From NCBI RefSeq assembly GCF_010726245.1, contig NZ_AP022561.1, positions 2,542,001-2,606,000 of the forward strand: DNA of 64,000 bases, in the 5' to 3' direction. Source of the stretch: Mycolicibacterium aichiense. Its GTDB lineage: Bacteria; Actinomycetota; Actinomycetes; Mycobacteriales; Mycobacteriaceae. Below, one piece after another: positions 1-9,415 of this stretch. A program made the position numbers and the translations under genes. The notes beneath the pieces were generated by a model. It worked only from the letters and a program-made list of their open reading frames with translations. It ran no database searches and was not told the DNA's origin. The stretch's first letter is position 1, and every line of letters begins with the position of its first letter.

Positions 1-378
1 TCCGGCGCCGCCTTCTCGATGGCGACCGGCTACACCTGGGTGTTGACGCTGGTCGCCACCGGTGTGGTGATCGGGATCTTCTGGATGGGCCGGCGGCTGG
101 TGTCGCCGTGGTGGGCGCTGGGCCTCGGAATGATCCTGGGCGGCGCGCTGGGCAACCTCGTCGACCGGTTCTTCCGCTCGCCCGGCCCGCTGCGCGGGCA
201 CGTCGTCGACTTCCTGTCCATCGGCTGGTGGCCGGTGTTCAACGTGGCCGACCCGGCGGTGGTCGGCGGAGCGATCCTGCTGGTCGGACTCTCGCTGTTC
301 GGCTACGACTTCGACACGGCCGGCCGCCGCACGGCCGAGCCGCCCGCCGCCAGCGACGACAAGGCCGAGACGGCCTGA
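1..378 (+). CDS. lspA: Lipoprotein signal peptidase LspA (5' truncated by window edge)
   Basis: Signal peptidase II, a membrane aspartyl protease that removes the signal peptide of diacylated prolipoproteins. The frame is open through the left edge, so only the C-terminal 125 codons are present. Family blocks appear in order: [20 protein letters not shown] and FNVADPA; the aspartates of VVDF and NVAD match the catalytic pair known from LspA structures. About three membrane segments remain, followed by a polar Ala/Asp-rich tail of about 25 residues. Its stop codon overlaps the next start by one base, implying translational coupling. Lgt, which makes its substrate, lies at the other end of the window. 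Confidence 0.95.
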   Translation, partial: SGAAFSMATGYTWVLTLVATGVVIGIFWMGRRLVSPWWALGLGMILGGALGNLVDRFFRSPGPLRGHVVDFLSIGWWPVFNVADPAVVGGAILLVGLSLFGYDFDTAGRRTAEPPAASDDKAETA

Positions 379-1304
379 TGACCGAACGGTCGATGCCGGT
401 CCCCGAGGGTCTGGCCGGCATGCGCGTCGACGCCGGCCTGGCGCGCCTGCTGGGGCTGTCCCGGACCGCCGCCGCCGCGATCGCCGAGGACGGCGGCGTC
501 GAGCTCGACGGCGCACGCGCGGGCAAGTCCGACCGTCTCGAGGCCGGCGCGTGGCTGCACGTGCAGATCCCCGAGGAAGCGCCGCCGCCGGAGAACACGC
601 CCGAAGAGATCGAGGGCATGACGATCCTGTACTCCGACGCCGACATCGTCGCCGTCGACAAGCCGCCGGGGGTGGCCGCCCACGCCACCGTCGGCTGGCA
701 CGGACCCACCGTGCTGGGCGGTCTGGCCGCGGCCGGATTCCGGATCAGCACCTCGGGCATCCACGAGCGGCAGGGCATCGTGCACCGGCTCGACGTCGGC
801 ACCTCGGGCGTCATGGTGGTCGCGCTGTCCGAGCGCGCCTACACGCTGCTCAAGCGGGCGTTCAAGCAGCGCACCGTCGACAAGCGCTATCACGCTGTGG
901 TGCAGGGACATCCGGACCCGTCCAGCGGAACCATCGACGCGCCGATCGGCAGGCACCGCGGCCACGACTGGAAGTTCGCCGTCACCGAGACCGGGCGGCA
1001 CAGCATCACCCATTACGACACCGTCGAAATGTTCCGGGCCGCAAGCCTTCTCGACATCCACCTGGAAACAGGTCGCACGCACCAGATCAGGGTGCACTTC
1101 GCCGCGCTGCACCACCCCTGCGCCGGCGATCTGACCTACGGCGCCGATCCGGTCCTGGCCAAGCGGCTCGGCCTGGAACGGCAGTGGCTGCACGCGCGGT
1201 CCCTGTCGTTCGCCCATCCCGCCGACGGCAGGCACTTCGAGGTCACCGCCCCGTACCCGGCCGATCTGCAGCACGCATTGGATGTGCTGCGCGGCGAATC
1301 GTGA
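378..1304 (+). CDS. RluA/RluD-family 23S rRNA-type pseudouridine synthase
   Basis: Predicted cytosolic RNA pseudouridine synthase of 308 residues. The N-terminus (about 15–75) looks like an S4 RNA-binding domain ([13 protein letters not shown], then VELDG). The catalytic domain carries the family signature HRLDVGTSG, whose Asp is the nucleophile, and the later block [11 protein letters not shown]. The ATG chosen overlaps the lspA stop (TGATG), giving a two-gene operon like mycobacterial Rv1539–Rv1540. Upstream codons in this frame are an antisense-like Arg-rich shadow of lspA and were not included. The exact target uridine cannot be read from sequence; RluD-like is the nearest label. Confidence 0.92.
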   Translation: MTERSMPVPEGLAGMRVDAGLARLLGLSRTAAAAIAEDGGVELDGARAGKSDRLEAGAWLHVQIPEEAPPPENTPEEIEGMTILYSDADIVAVDKPPGVAAHATVGWHGPTVLGGLAAAGFRISTSGIHERQGIVHRLDVGTSGVMVVALSERAYTLLKRAFKQRTVDKRYHAVVQGHPDPSSGTIDAPIGRHRGHDWKFAVTETGRHSITHYDTVEMFRAASLLDIHLETGRTHQIRVHFAALHHPCAGDLTYGADPVLAKRLGLERQWLHARSLSFAHPADGRHFEVTAPYPADLQHALDVLRGES

Positions 1305-2203
1305 CGGCCCCCAAACCGGACACCAAGACCAGCGGTCTGCTCTACGGCATCGGCGCCTACGGGTCCTGGGGTCTGTTCCCGGCTTTCTTTCCGCTGCTGA
1401 AACCGGCTGGGGCACTGGAGGTTCTGGCGCACCGCGTGGTCTGGACGCTGGTGCTGATGGCCGGTGTCGTGGTCGCCATGCGCAAGTTGTCCGACCTGCG
1501 GTCGATTACCGGACGCACCTGGCTCCTGCTGCTCTGCGCCTCGGCGCTGGTGTCGGCCAACTGGGTCATCTTCATCTTCGCGGTCAGCAACGGCCATGTC
1601 GTCGACGCCGCGCTCGGTTACTTCATCAATCCGCTGATCAGCGTGCTGCTCGGGGTGCTGATCTTCCGGGAACGGCTCAACCGGGCCCAGGTGGTCGCGG
1701 TGCTGATCGCGCTGGCCGCGGTGATCCTGCTCGGCATCGAGGTCGGCGGCCCGCCGATCATCGCGCTCGGGCTGGCCTCGACCTTCGGTCTCTACGGTGT
1801 GGTCAAGAAGGTGGTCCCCACCGATCCGCGGGTCAGCGTGGGCGTGGAGGCCGCGATCGCGGCCCCCTTCGCCATCGCGTACATCGTCGTGCTGCAGCTC
1901 AGCGGCCACGGCCAGTTCGCCGGCAACGGGCCGGGACACCTCGCGCTGATGGTCCTGTCCGGGCCGATCACCGCGATCCCGCTGCTGTTCTTCGCCGCCG
2001 CCGCCCAACGCCTGCCGCTGGTCACCCTCGGGCTGCTGATGTACCTGAATCCGGCCATGCAGATGACGTGGGGCGTGCTGGTGGCGCACGAGCCGATGCC
2101 GCCGGCCCGGTGGGCCGGTTTCGCGCTGATCTGGCTGGCGCTACTGGTGTTCAGCGGTGACGCGCTGCGGCGGGCCCGTCAGGCGCCCGCGACGCCGAGC
2201 TGA
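1301..2203 (+). CDS. rarD: RarD-type EamA/DMT-superfamily permease
   Basis: A 300-residue integral membrane protein with about ten hydrophobic segments, starting [19 protein letters not shown], the characteristic opening of the RarD (chloramphenicol-sensitive protein) branch of the drug/metabolite transporter superfamily. Duplicated EamA halves are visible: about residues 15–145 and 150–285. The start is the GTG whose TGA (GTGA) closes the pseudouridine synthase gene, a 4-base overlap, so it is probably the third gene of the lspA operon. The substrate is unknown for this family. It converges on the pyruvyl transferase gene with a 25-bp coding overlap. Confidence 0.88.
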   Translation: MTAPKPDTKTSGLLYGIGAYGSWGLFPAFFPLLKPAGALEVLAHRVVWTLVLMAGVVVAMRKLSDLRSITGRTWLLLLCASALVSANWVIFIFAVSNGHVVDAALGYFINPLISVLLGVLIFRERLNRAQVVAVLIALAAVILLGIEVGGPPIIALGLASTFGLYGVVKKVVPTDPRVSVGVEAAIAAPFAIAYIVVLQLSGHGQFAGNGPGHLALMVLSGPITAIPLLFFAAAAQRLPLVTLGLLMYLNPAMQMTWGVLVAHEPMPPARWAGFALIWLALLVFSGDALRRARQAPATPS

Positions 2204-3213
2204 CGGCGCAACGCTCCATACTCGGAGTCCAGCTGGGTACGTAGCCGGTCGACAGCGGCGCGTTTGTTGGCCCGGATGGCGCGTGAGTCGGCCAGCGACT
2301 CCAGAACCCGGTCGACGACGGCGGTGCCGGTGACCTGATCGGTGCGGATCAGTGACCGCTCGTCGTCGATCGACATCGCGAAGTCGCGGCACTTCGGTTG
2401 GTACTCAAGGGAAACCACCGGGGTGTCGGACAGCGCGGCGAGGATTCCGGCGTGCAGGCGGCAGACGATGGCGGCCGAACAGCGGGCGAATTCCCGTGCG
2501 GCCGCGGCGGCGTCCGGTGGCCGCACGATGTCGGCCTGGAGGCCCTCGAAGGCCACCTCCAGCCACTTGCGATCGCTCGGGTTCATCAGGATGCCGACGA
2601 ATCGATGACCGCGGCCCGCGAGTTCGCGTACCGCGGTCGCGACGTGGTTGGCGACGCCGGCCGGGTCATGCCCCCACAGGTCGTCGCCGTAGCCGAGGTT
2701 GACCCCGATCAGGCCGTCCTCGACCGGCACCGCGGGCCGCGGCAGGATCAGCGCCGGATCTCCGGTCACCTGGGCGGTCAGCCCGATGTCGGCGAGCAGT
2801 TCGACACTGCGCGGCCCGCGCACCGACACCGAGTCGAACCCGGCCAGGATCGGTTTCCACTTGGTCAGTTCGTCGTTGCCCGATCCGCTGCCCCGCCCGG
2901 CATAGCCAGGGTCTTGCACCCCGACGCCGATCGCGTACTTGCCGTTGTTCTTGGTCACCGCGAGGCCCGCCCTGGCCAGCAGCCGGAAGTAGCGGACCCC
3001 GACCAACGTTCCACCGCCCATCACCAGCGTGCTGGGCGTGCGCGCCCGGTGCAGGGCCGCGCCGAGGGGAAAGACGAATTCGTGCGCCAACCGCGGAATG
3101 TCGGCGAATGTGACCCCGGGGAGCTGGGATTTCACCGCGTCGTAGATCGCGTCGTCGCCGAGATTGTCCTTGTCGTGGAAGCCCAGATAGGCGACCGTCG
3201 CGTCTTGGCTCAC
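2179..3213 (-). CDS. Polysaccharide pyruvyl transferase family protein
   Basis: A 344-residue protein of the polysaccharide pyruvyl transferase family (CsaB/WcaK-like), which transfers pyruvate from PEP onto cell-envelope sugars. Visible blocks are the N-terminal VAYLGFHDKDNLGDDAIYDA, a glycine-rich MGGGTLVG, VRGPRSVELLADIG, and the C-terminal CRLHAGILAALSDTPVVSLEYQPK. The GTG start is chosen because TAGGGT lies 8 nt upstream, fitting a leaderless transcript. An ATG seven codons further upstream (start 3234) would leave no room for a promoter outside the neighbouring gene. It is divergent from the polytopic membrane protein, suggesting envelope glycan modification, but the acceptor is unknown. 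Confidence 0.82.
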   Translation of the reverse strand: MSQDATVAYLGFHDKDNLGDDAIYDAVKSQLPGVTFADIPRLAHEFVFPLGAALHRARTPSTLVMGGGTLVGVRYFRLLARAGLAVTKNNGKYAIGVGVQDPGYAGRGSGSGNDELTKWKPILAGFDSVSVRGPRSVELLADIGLTAQVTGDPALILPRPAVPVEDGLIGVNLGYGDDLWGHDPAGVANHVATAVRELAGRGHRFVGILMNPSDRKWLEVAFEGLQADIVRPPDAAAAAREFARCSAAIVCRLHAGILAALSDTPVVSLEYQPKCRDFAMSIDDERSLIRTDQVTGTAVVDRVLESLADSRAIRANKRAAVDRLRTQLDSEYGALRRQLGVAGA

Positions 3214-3221
3214 GTGGATCG

Positions 3222-3231
3222 ACCCTATACT
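3222..3231. promoter_or_regulatory. Overlapping divergent leaderless promoters
   Basis: On the plus strand TATACT (3226–3231) is followed by 6 nt and then the ATG of the membrane protein. On the minus strand TAGGGT (3227–3222) is followed by 8 nt and the GTG of the pyruvyl transferase. Both match the mycobacterial -10 consensus TANNNT at leaderless spacing, and the two hexamers share two base pairs. The gap between the two coding regions is only 24 bp. The -10 assignment is pattern-based inference. Confidence 0.6.
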
Positions 3232-3237
3232 CATCCG

Positions 3238-4473
3238 ATGCCGAGCACCGCGGTCGACACCGGGAGCAGGCGCGGCTTCTTCATCACGTTCACGGCGCTG
3301 CTGGTGCTGTGGGCCGCGGTCCTTTTGACGCTGGCGATCACGGTGGTCCCCGACGGCTATTGGTATTCCTACTTCGCGATCGACTACTCGGTGGGTTTCA
3401 TCCGGCGCGGTCTCGCCGGCGAGCTGCTGGGGCTGTTCGGCCCCGCGCACTACTTCGGTGGTCTGGCTGTGCTGCGCTGGATTCCGACGGCGGCCTTCGT
3501 CGCCGGCCTCGCGGCGGTGGCCTGGGCTGTCGCCGTCAGGTCCGGCCGGTCACAGCGACGCCGGCTGATCGCCCTGCTGATCCCGGTGCTGCCGTTCGGG
3601 TTGGCGTTCGCGCTGTTCTCCGCACGTACCGATCTGCTGGGTGGCGCGGCGCTGGCCTTCTTCGCGGTCGCGCTGACCAGGATCGCGACCGCTCGTGCGA
3701 CCGTAATCGCCAGTGCTGTCTACGGTTTGACGCTTGCGGTGTTGACGCTGATCCACGAGGCGACGCCGTTCCTGTTCGGGCTAGGCGTGCTGTCGGCGCT
3801 CACGGTGCTGGCGCGGCATCTGCACGCCAAGGCATTCTGGGCCAGTGCGGTGGCGGCGCTCGGGCCGTCCATATTGGTGGCGCTGGCGCTGGCCGCATTC
3901 GGCAGGCAGAAGGTGTCCCCGCAGCTGTGTCAGCTGGTGCAGCACGGGCCGATGAACCATCCGCTGGCCGGCAAACCGACCATCGGCCAGCTGCTGAGCG
4001 GATTCCACTACTACGTCGACTACCACGACTGGTTCTGTCGGGCCTTCCTGCCGTTGTTCGACATGACCTTCAGCGAGGGCCTGCGATTCGTCGGCAGCAT
4101 CGGCGTGGTCGCACTGGCGGGTTCGACCGTCTACGGAGTGGTCACGCTGATCGTCGGCATGCTGGCGATCAGTCATGTTGCGGGCGTTCCGATCCGGCGG
4201 TACACCGCGATCCTGCGGGGTAGGCCGCTGGCCATGCTGGTCGGGATCGTGATGATCCTGCCGGTGTTCGCGACCGGGGTGGACTGGGTCCGGTGGTGGG
4301 TGATCATCGCCTTCGACCTCGGGGTCGTCTTTTTGCTGTACACCCGCGACCAGCCCGAAATCGATGAGCCACCGACTCGGCGCACGCTGATCGTGTTCGC
4401 TGTCGGCGCGGTTCTGCTGGCGGTGATCCCGATCGGGATCATCCCCGGCTTCGGCGCACCGGTTCCCATGTGA
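3238..4473 (+). CDS. Polytopic integral membrane protein, function unknown
   Basis: A 411-residue membrane protein with about nine or ten hydrophobic segments. Between the first and second segments is an aromatic-rich loop (GYWYSYFAIDYSVGFIRRGLAGELL). A large extracytoplasmic-type loop around residues 220–275 contains HYYVDYHDWFCR. The layout recalls glycosyltransferase-like or O-antigen-type membrane proteins, but I find no defining catalytic motif. The ATG is supported by the leaderless TATACT six bases upstream. It precedes the SecD-like domain gene by 27 bp on the same strand, so the two may be co-transcribed. Function is not assigned. Confidence 0.78.
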   Translation: MPSTAVDTGSRRGFFITFTALLVLWAAVLLTLAITVVPDGYWYSYFAIDYSVGFIRRGLAGELLGLFGPAHYFGGLAVLRWIPTAAFVAGLAAVAWAVAVRSGRSQRRRLIALLIPVLPFGLAFALFSARTDLLGGAALAFFAVALTRIATARATVIASAVYGLTLAVLTLIHEATPFLFGLGVLSALTVLARHLHAKAFWASAVAALGPSILVALALAAFGRQKVSPQLCQLVQHGPMNHPLAGKPTIGQLLSGFHYYVDYHDWFCRAFLPLFDMTFSEGLRFVGSIGVVALAGSTVYGVVTLIVGMLAISHVAGVPIRRYTAILRGRPLAMLVGIVMILPVFATGVDWVRWWVIIAFDLGVVFLLYTRDQPEIDEPPTRRTLIVFAVGAVLLAVIPIGIIPGFGAPVPM

Positions 4474-4500
4474 ACCAATGACATTCAGATCGAGGAGCGC

Positions 4501-5097
4501 ATGACCGACAAGTCCCCCCGCAACCGGCGGATCATGATCGCCGTGGTGGCGGCGCTGGCCGCGGCCGCGATCGTCGTTCCGGTCCTCGGGGTGTTGCTCA
4601 CCCCCGGCGTCCTGACCAAGCGGCAGGACGCCGCGTCGATGACGACCACGACCACCACTCCACCTCCGCTGACCATCAAGCCGCTGTCACTGCGGCCGGT
4701 GACCGGCGGGCCGTTTGTGATCCGGCCCGGGGACTGCGACCCACCGCCTCCGACGCCGCCCGAGGCGCCGCTGCGGATCTGCGACATCGTCAAGTCCGCG
4801 GTGTACGAGCTGGGGCCGCAGGCGCTGACGGTTCAGCTCACCGACGTCGACTCGTTCCTGAACCCGCTGACCGCCAAGCAGATGGTGCAGGTCACGATGA
4901 CTCCGGAGTCGGCGCGGGCGTTCGCCGATTTCACCGCGTCCCATATCGATCAGCAGGTGGCTTTCGTACGGTCCAACCTGGTGGTGTGGGCGCCGAAGAT
5001 CACCGAGCGGATCGACGGCGAGGTGCTGCAGCTCTCCGGTGACGTGACCGAGGAGCAGGCGCGCGAGATCGCCCGCATGCTCAAAGACGAAGCCTAG
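4501..5097 (+). CDS. Single-pass membrane protein with a SecD P1-like domain
   Basis: A 198-residue protein with a basic N-terminus, one membrane segment at about 10–33, and a Thr/Pro-rich linker (TTTTTTPPP, about 48–56). A pair of cysteines (79 and 94) brackets a Pro-rich stretch. The C-terminal half (about 105–198) resembles the periplasmic P1 head of SecD: VTMTPESARAFADFT, then a long strand, VVWAPKITERIDG, then LSGDVTEEQAREIARML, matching the SecD pattern of a residue-by-residue helix followed by ..G.FT.EEA..LA..L. There are no SecD transmembrane segments, so it is not a translocase subunit. GAGGAG lies just upstream of the ATG. It ends in a CTAG shared with the convergent DUF202 gene. 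Confidence 0.8.
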   Translation: MTDKSPRNRRIMIAVVAALAAAAIVVPVLGVLLTPGVLTKRQDAASMTTTTTTPPPLTIKPLSLRPVTGGPFVIRPGDCDPPPPTPPEAPLRICDIVKSAVYELGPQALTVQLTDVDSFLNPLTAKQMVQVTMTPESARAFADFTASHIDQQVAFVRSNLVVWAPKITERIDGEVLQLSGDVTEEQAREIARMLKDEA

Positions 5098-5423
5098 AGG
5101 CGGCTGTACTCCACGAGCATTGCCGCGCCCACACCGGCGACGAGCAGCAGCATGACCACGGTGGCCCCGGGGACGAAGTAGCGCGAGAGCGGCGTCTGCC
5201 CGGCCGACACCGTGGCGCGGACCCGTTGGTAGCGCCGCCGGACCAGAACCAGGCTGGCCAGCGCGGCCGCCGTGGTGAGCACGATGGCCGGCCATAGCGG
5301 AAACCGTTCGACCACACTCCACCGCACCAACAGGGCACCGATCGCCAGTACTCCGATGGTCGTACGCTGCCACGCCAGAGCTGTGCGCTCGGCCACCGCA
5401 GTGACGTCCGCGTTCTCGCTCAC
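5094..5423 (-). CDS. DUF202 membrane protein
   Basis: A 109-residue protein with three membrane segments. The N-terminal signature ERTALAWQRTTIGVLAIGALLVRW is typical of DUF202 (YidH-type) proteins, whose role is unknown. The GTG start overlaps the stop of the upstream DUF202 gene (GTGA), so the two form a translationally coupled pair and are likely paralogous partners in one membrane complex. It converges with the SecD-like gene; the two stop codons share the palindrome CTAG. Confidence 0.88.
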   Translation of the reverse strand: MSENADVTAVAERTALAWQRTTIGVLAIGALLVRWSVVERFPLWPAIVLTTAAALASLVLVRRRYQRVRATVSAGQTPLSRYFVPGATVVMLLLVAGVGAAMLVEYSRL

Positions 5424-5791
5424 CGGCCGAACTCAGCGAGGAAGATCAGCACCGCGGCGGCCGCGATGATGATCGCCGCCCCGGAGACGATGATCCGGGG
5501 CAGCGGGTCGGTCGGCAGCGGCCGCTTCTCCCGCATGGCCCGCTCGGCGCGATCCCACCGGACATACGCGCCGGTGGTGACCACCAGCGACAGCACCAGC
5601 AGCAGCACCGTGATCACGATCCGGAACGGGCGCGGCCCGAAATCGTGCACCAGGCTGGCCAGCGCCACCGCCCCGGCCAGCAGCGCCAGACCGGTCCGTA
5701 ACCAGGCCAGAAAGGTCCGCTCGTTGGCCAAGGTGAACCGGTAGTCGGGGTCGCTGCCCACACTGCGCAGCGGGGGCTTGGACGCGAACAT
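5420..5791 (-). CDS. DUF202/YidH family membrane protein
   Basis: A 123-residue protein with the DUF202 hallmark LANERTFLAWLRTGLALLAGAVAL and three predicted membrane helices. The ATG is favoured because TAGGGT lies 7 nt before it, a leaderless arrangement; longer readings upstream run antisense through dnaE1. It is the first gene of a two-gene DUF202 operon divergent from dnaE1. Function unknown. Confidence 0.88.
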   Translation of the reverse strand: MFASKPPLRSVGSDPDYRFTLANERTFLAWLRTGLALLAGAVALASLVHDFGPRPFRIVITVLLLVLSLVVTTGAYVRWDRAERAMREKRPLPTDPLPRIIVSGAAIIIAAAAVLIFLAEFGR

Positions 5792-5798
5792 GAAGATC

Positions 5799-5804
5799 AC
5801 CCTA
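5799..5804 (-). promoter_or_regulatory. Leaderless -10 element for the DUF202 pair
   Basis: TAGGGT on the minus strand, 7 nt before the ATG of the first DUF202 gene, which places the transcription start at or next to the A of the start codon. Pattern-based inference. Confidence 0.5.
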
Positions 5805-5845
5805 GACACGTACGCGACACGCCGAAGCCTGTCGGTCGGCGGCCC

Positions 5846-5851
5846 TAGACT
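5846..5851 (+). promoter_or_regulatory. Candidate -10 element of dnaE1
   Basis: TAGACT ending 9 nt before the dnaE1 ATG. Spacing predicts a 5' leader of zero to three bases. No convincing -35 hexamer is visible. The only space shared with the divergent DUF202 promoter is about 40 bp. Confidence 0.42.
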
Positions 5852-5860
5852 GACGGGCCT

Positions 5861-8800
5861 ATGGGTAAGAACGACTCCTTCGTACATCTGCACAACCACA
5901 CCGAGTACTCGATGCTCGACGGTGCCGCGAAGATCTCGCCCATGCTCGCCGAGGCGCAGCGCCTCGAAATGCCCGCCATCGGCATGACCGACCACGGAAA
6001 CATGTTCGGGGCCAGCGAGTTCTACAACGCGGCCACCAAGGTCGGCATCAAGCCGATCATCGGTATCGAGGCCTACATCGCCCCCGGCTCGCGGTTCGAC
6101 AAGAACCGCATTCTGTGGGGTGACCCGGGTCAGAAGAGTGACGACGTTTCGGGTAGCGGCTCCTACACCCATATGACGATGGTCGCCGAGAACGCCACCG
6201 GCCTGCGCAACCTGTTCAAGCTGTCCACCCGGGCCTCCTTCGAGGGCCAGCTCGGCAAGTGGTCCCGGATGGACGCCGAGATCATCGCCGAGCATGCCGA
6301 GGGCATCATCGCCACCACCGGCTGCCCGTCCGGTGAGGTGCAGACGCGGCTGCGGCTGGGGCATGTGGACGAGGCACTGGCGGCGGCCGCCAAATGGCAG
6401 GAGATCTTCGGGCGGGAGAACTATTTCCTGGAGCTGATGGACCACGGGCTGTCGATCGAGCGGCGTGTTCGGGACGGTCTGCTGGAGGTTGGCCGCAAGC
6501 TCGGTATCCCCGCGCTGGCCACCAACGACTGCCACTACGTCACCCGGGATGCGTCGCACAACCACGAAGCACTGTTGTGCATCCAGACCGGTAAGACGCT
6601 GTCGGACCCCAACCGCTTCAAGTTCGACGGTGACGGTTACTTCCTGAAGTCGGCCGCCGAGATGCGCGCGCTGTGGGATGCCGAGGTGCCCGAGGCCTGC
6701 GATTCGACCCTGCTGATCGCCGAGCGGGTCCAGTCCTACGCCGACGTGTGGGCACCCACCGACCGCATGCCGATCTTCCCGGTCCCGGACGGCCACGACC
6801 AGGGCAGCTGGCTGCGTCACGAGGTCGAAGCCGGTCTGCGGCGGCGTTTCCCGGATGCGGTGCCACCGGAGTACACCGAGCGGGCCAGCTACGAGATCGA
6901 CGTCATCTGCGGCAAGGGCTTCCCGTCGTACTTCCTGATCGTGGCCGACCTGATCAACTACGCGAAGTCGATCGACATCCGGGTCGGCCCGGGCCGTGGT
7001 TCGGCGGCCGGGTCACTGGTTGCCTACGCGCTGGGCATCACCAATATCGACCCGATCCCGCACGGCCTGCTGTTCGAGCGGTTTCTCAACCCGGAACGCC
7101 CGTCGGCACCCGATATCGATATCGACTTCGACGACCGCCGCCGCGGTGAGATGGTGCGCTACGCCGCCGAGAAATGGGGCAGTGACCGGGTCGCCCAGGT
7201 CATCACCTTCGGAACCATCAAAACCAAGGCCGCACTGAAGGATTCGGCCCGCGTCCACTACGGCCAGCCGGGTTTTGCGATCGCCGACCGGATCACCAAG
7301 GCGCTGCCGCCGCCGATCATGGCCAAGGACATCTCGGTGTCGGGTATCACCGACCCGACCCACGAGCGGTACAAAGAGGCCGCCGAAGTCCGTGCGCTGA
7401 TCGACACCGATCCCGACGTGCGCACCATCTACGAGACCGCCCGCGGACTGGAGGGCCTGGTCCGCAACGCCGGGGTGCACGCATGCGCGGTGATCATGAG
7501 CTCGCAGCCGCTGATCGACGCGATTCCGCTGTGGAAGCGGCCGCAGGACGGCGCGATCATCACCGGCTGGGATTATCCGTCGTGCGAGGCCATCGGCCTG
7601 CTGAAGATGGACTTCCTCGGTCTGAGGAACCTGACGATCATCGGCGACTGCATCGAGAACATCAAAGCCAACCGCGGTATCGACCTGGATCTGGACTCGC
7701 TGCCGTTCGACGACCCCAAGGCCTACGAGTTGCTGGGCAAGGGCGACACCCTGGGCGTGTTCCAGCTCGACGGCGGCCCGATGCGGGACCTGCTGCGGCG
7801 CATGCAGCCCACCGAGTTCAACGACATCGTCGCCGTGCTGGCCCTGTATCGGCCCGGCCCGATGGGCATGAACGCGCACAACGACTACGCCGATCGCAAG
7901 AACAACCGGCAGGCGATCAAGCCGATCCACCCTGAGCTCGAGGAGCCGCTCAAGGAGATCCTGTCCGAGACGTACGGTCTGATCGTCTACCAAGAGCAGA
8001 TCATGTTCATCGCACAGAAGGTCGCCTCCTACTCGATGGGTAAGGCCGATGCGCTGCGAAAAGCCATGGGCAAGAAGAAGCTCGAGGTCCTCGAGGCCGA
8101 GTATCAGGGCTTCAAGGAGGGGATGACGGCCAACGGTTTCTCCGAGAAGGCCGTCAAGGCGCTGTGGGACACCATCCTGCCGTTCGCCGGGTACGCGTTC
8201 AACAAGTCGCACGCCGCCGGCTACGGGCTGGTGTCCTACTGGACGGCCTACCTCAAGGCGAACTACCCGGCCGAGTACATGGCCGGGCTGCTCACCTCGG
8301 TCGGTGACGACAAGGACAAGGCTGCGGTCTACCTCGCCGACTGCCGCCGGCTGGGCATCACCGTGCTGCCGCCCGACGTCAACGAGTCGGTGCAGAACTT
8401 CGCGTCGGTGGACGACGACATCCGGTTCGGGCTCGGCGCGATCCGCAACGTTGGCTCCAACGTGGTCAGCTCGCTGATCGCCACCCGCGCCGAGAAGGGG
8501 AAGTTCACCGACTTCTCCGACTATCTGAACAAGATCGATATTGCGCCCTGCAACAAGAAGGTCACCGAATCCCTGATCAAGGCAGGCGCTTTCGACTCGC
8601 TCAAACATCCCCGCAAGGGTTTGTTCCTCATCCACACCGATGCCGTCGACTCCGTGCTGGGCACCAAGAAAGCCGAGGCGATCGGGCAATTCGATCTCTT
8701 CGGTGGTGGCTCAGATGACGGCGGTATGGGGGACTCGGCGTTCACCATCCGGGTTCCCGACGAAGAGTGGGATGACAAGCACAAGCTGGCTCTCGAGCGG

Positions 8801-9406
8801 GAGATGCTGGGACTGTACGTATCCGGCCATCCGCTCAACGGGGTGGCACACCTGCTCAACGCGCAGGTCGATACTCAGATCCCGGCGATCCTCGGCGGTG
8901 ATGTCGCCAACGACACCCAGGTTCGGGTCGGCGGCATCTTGGCCGGCGTCAACCGTCGGGTCAACAAGAACGGAATGCCCTGGGCCTCAGCACAGTTGGA
9001 GGATCTCACCGGCGGTATCGAGGTGATGTTCTTCCCGCAGACCTACTCGCTGTTCGGTGCCGAGATCGCCGACGACGCGGTGGTGCTCGTCGGCGGCAAG
9101 GTACGCATCCAGGACGACCGAATCTCCCTGATCGCCAACGAGCTTGTGGTACCGGACTTCTCGGGCGCACAGGCGAACCGGCCCCTTGCGGTGAGCCTGC
9201 CGACCCGGCAGTGCACGATGGACAAGGTGAGCGCCCTCAAGCAGGTGCTGGCTCGCCATCCGGGTACCGCACAGGTGCACCTGAGGCTGATCAGCGGTGA
9301 CCGGATCACGACGCTGGAACTCGACCAGTCGCTGCGGGTCACGCCGTCCTCGGCGCTGATGGGTGACCTCAAGGCATTGCTCGGGCCCGGCTGCCTCGGC
9401 GGCTAG
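5861..9406 (+). CDS. dnaE1: DNA polymerase III alpha subunit DnaE1
   Basis: Replicative DNA polymerase, 1,181 residues, the length expected of mycobacterial DnaE1. The N-terminal PHP domain is intact ([47 protein letters not shown]). In DnaE1 this domain carries the 3'–5' proofreading exonuclease. The polymerase active site is [12 protein letters not shown] at about 417–428 (D418 and D420). The helix-hairpin-helix region follows [35 protein letters not shown] motifs around 785–805, and a C-terminal OB fold (about 1010–1090, [22 protein letters not shown]) precedes the tau-binding tail. No intein is present. It stands alone between a divergent DUF202 pair and a convergent gene. Confidence 0.97.
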   Translation: MGKNDSFVHLHNHTEYSMLDGAAKISPMLAEAQRLEMPAIGMTDHGNMFGASEFYNAATKVGIKPIIGIEAYIAPGSRFDKNRILWGDPGQKSDDVSGSGSYTHMTMVAENATGLRNLFKLSTRASFEGQLGKWSRMDAEIIAEHAEGIIATTGCPSGEVQTRLRLGHVDEALAAAAKWQEIFGRENYFLELMDHGLSIERRVRDGLLEVGRKLGIPALATNDCHYVTRDASHNHEALLCIQTGKTLSDPNRFKFDGDGYFLKSAAEMRALWDAEVPEACDSTLLIAERVQSYADVWAPTDRMPIFPVPDGHDQGSWLRHEVEAGLRRRFPDAVPPEYTERASYEIDVICGKGFPSYFLIVADLINYAKSIDIRVGPGRGSAAGSLVAYALGITNIDPIPHGLLFERFLNPERPSAPDIDIDFDDRRRGEMVRYAAEKWGSDRVAQVITFGTIKTKAALKDSARVHYGQPGFAIADRITKALPPPIMAKDISVSGITDPTHERYKEAAEVRALIDTDPDVRTIYETARGLEGLVRNAGVHACAVIMSSQPLIDAIPLWKRPQDGAIITGWDYPSCEAIGLLKMDFLGLRNLTIIGDCIENIKANRGIDLDLDSLPFDDPKAYELLGKGDTLGVFQLDGGPMRDLLRRMQPTEFNDIVAVLALYRPGPMGMNAHNDYADRKNNRQAIKPIHPELEEPLKEILSETYGLIVYQEQIMFIAQKVASYSMGKADALRKAMGKKKLEVLEAEYQGFKEGMTANGFSEKAVKALWDTILPFAGYAFNKSHAAGYGLVSYWTAYLKANYPAEYMAGLLTSVGDDKDKAAVYLADCRRLGITVLPPDVNESVQNFASVDDDIRFGLGAIRNVGSNVVSSLIATRAEKGKFTDFSDYLNKIDIAPCNKKVTESLIKAGAFDSLKHPRKGLFLIHTDAVDSVLGTKKAEAIGQFDLFGGGSDDGGMGDSAFTIRVPDEEWDDKHKLALEREMLGLYVSGHPLNGVAHLLNAQVDTQIPAILGGDVANDTQVRVGGILAGVNRRVNKNGMPWASAQLEDLTGGIEVMFFPQTYSLFGAEIADDAVVLVGGKVRIQDDRISLIANELVVPDFSGAQANRPLAVSLPTRQCTMDKVSALKQVLARHPGTAQVHLRLISGDRITTLELDQSLRVTPSSALMGDLKALLGPGCLGG

Positions 9407-9415
9407 CCCGGCCGG

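Noticed and set aside
108..377. N-terminal extension of the pseudouridine synthase frame
   Set aside because: The extra 90 residues are Arg/Gly-rich out-of-frame lspA; the ATG overlapping the lspA stop starts at the family's S4 domain.
2204..3450. Upstream extension of the pyruvyl transferase to about 423 residues
   Set aside because: The added part is antisense to the divergent membrane protein gene and lacks the family opening VAYLGFHDKDNLGDD at its start.
5805..6820. Long minus-strand extension of the DUF202 frame across the start of dnaE1
   Set aside because: Composition is a shadow of dnaE1; the real start has a leaderless -10 and the conserved DUF202 opening.
7013..8689. A 558-codon minus-strand open frame inside dnaE1
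   Set aside because: Antisense to the conserved polymerase core, with no domain or ribosome site; typical of high-GC coding DNA.
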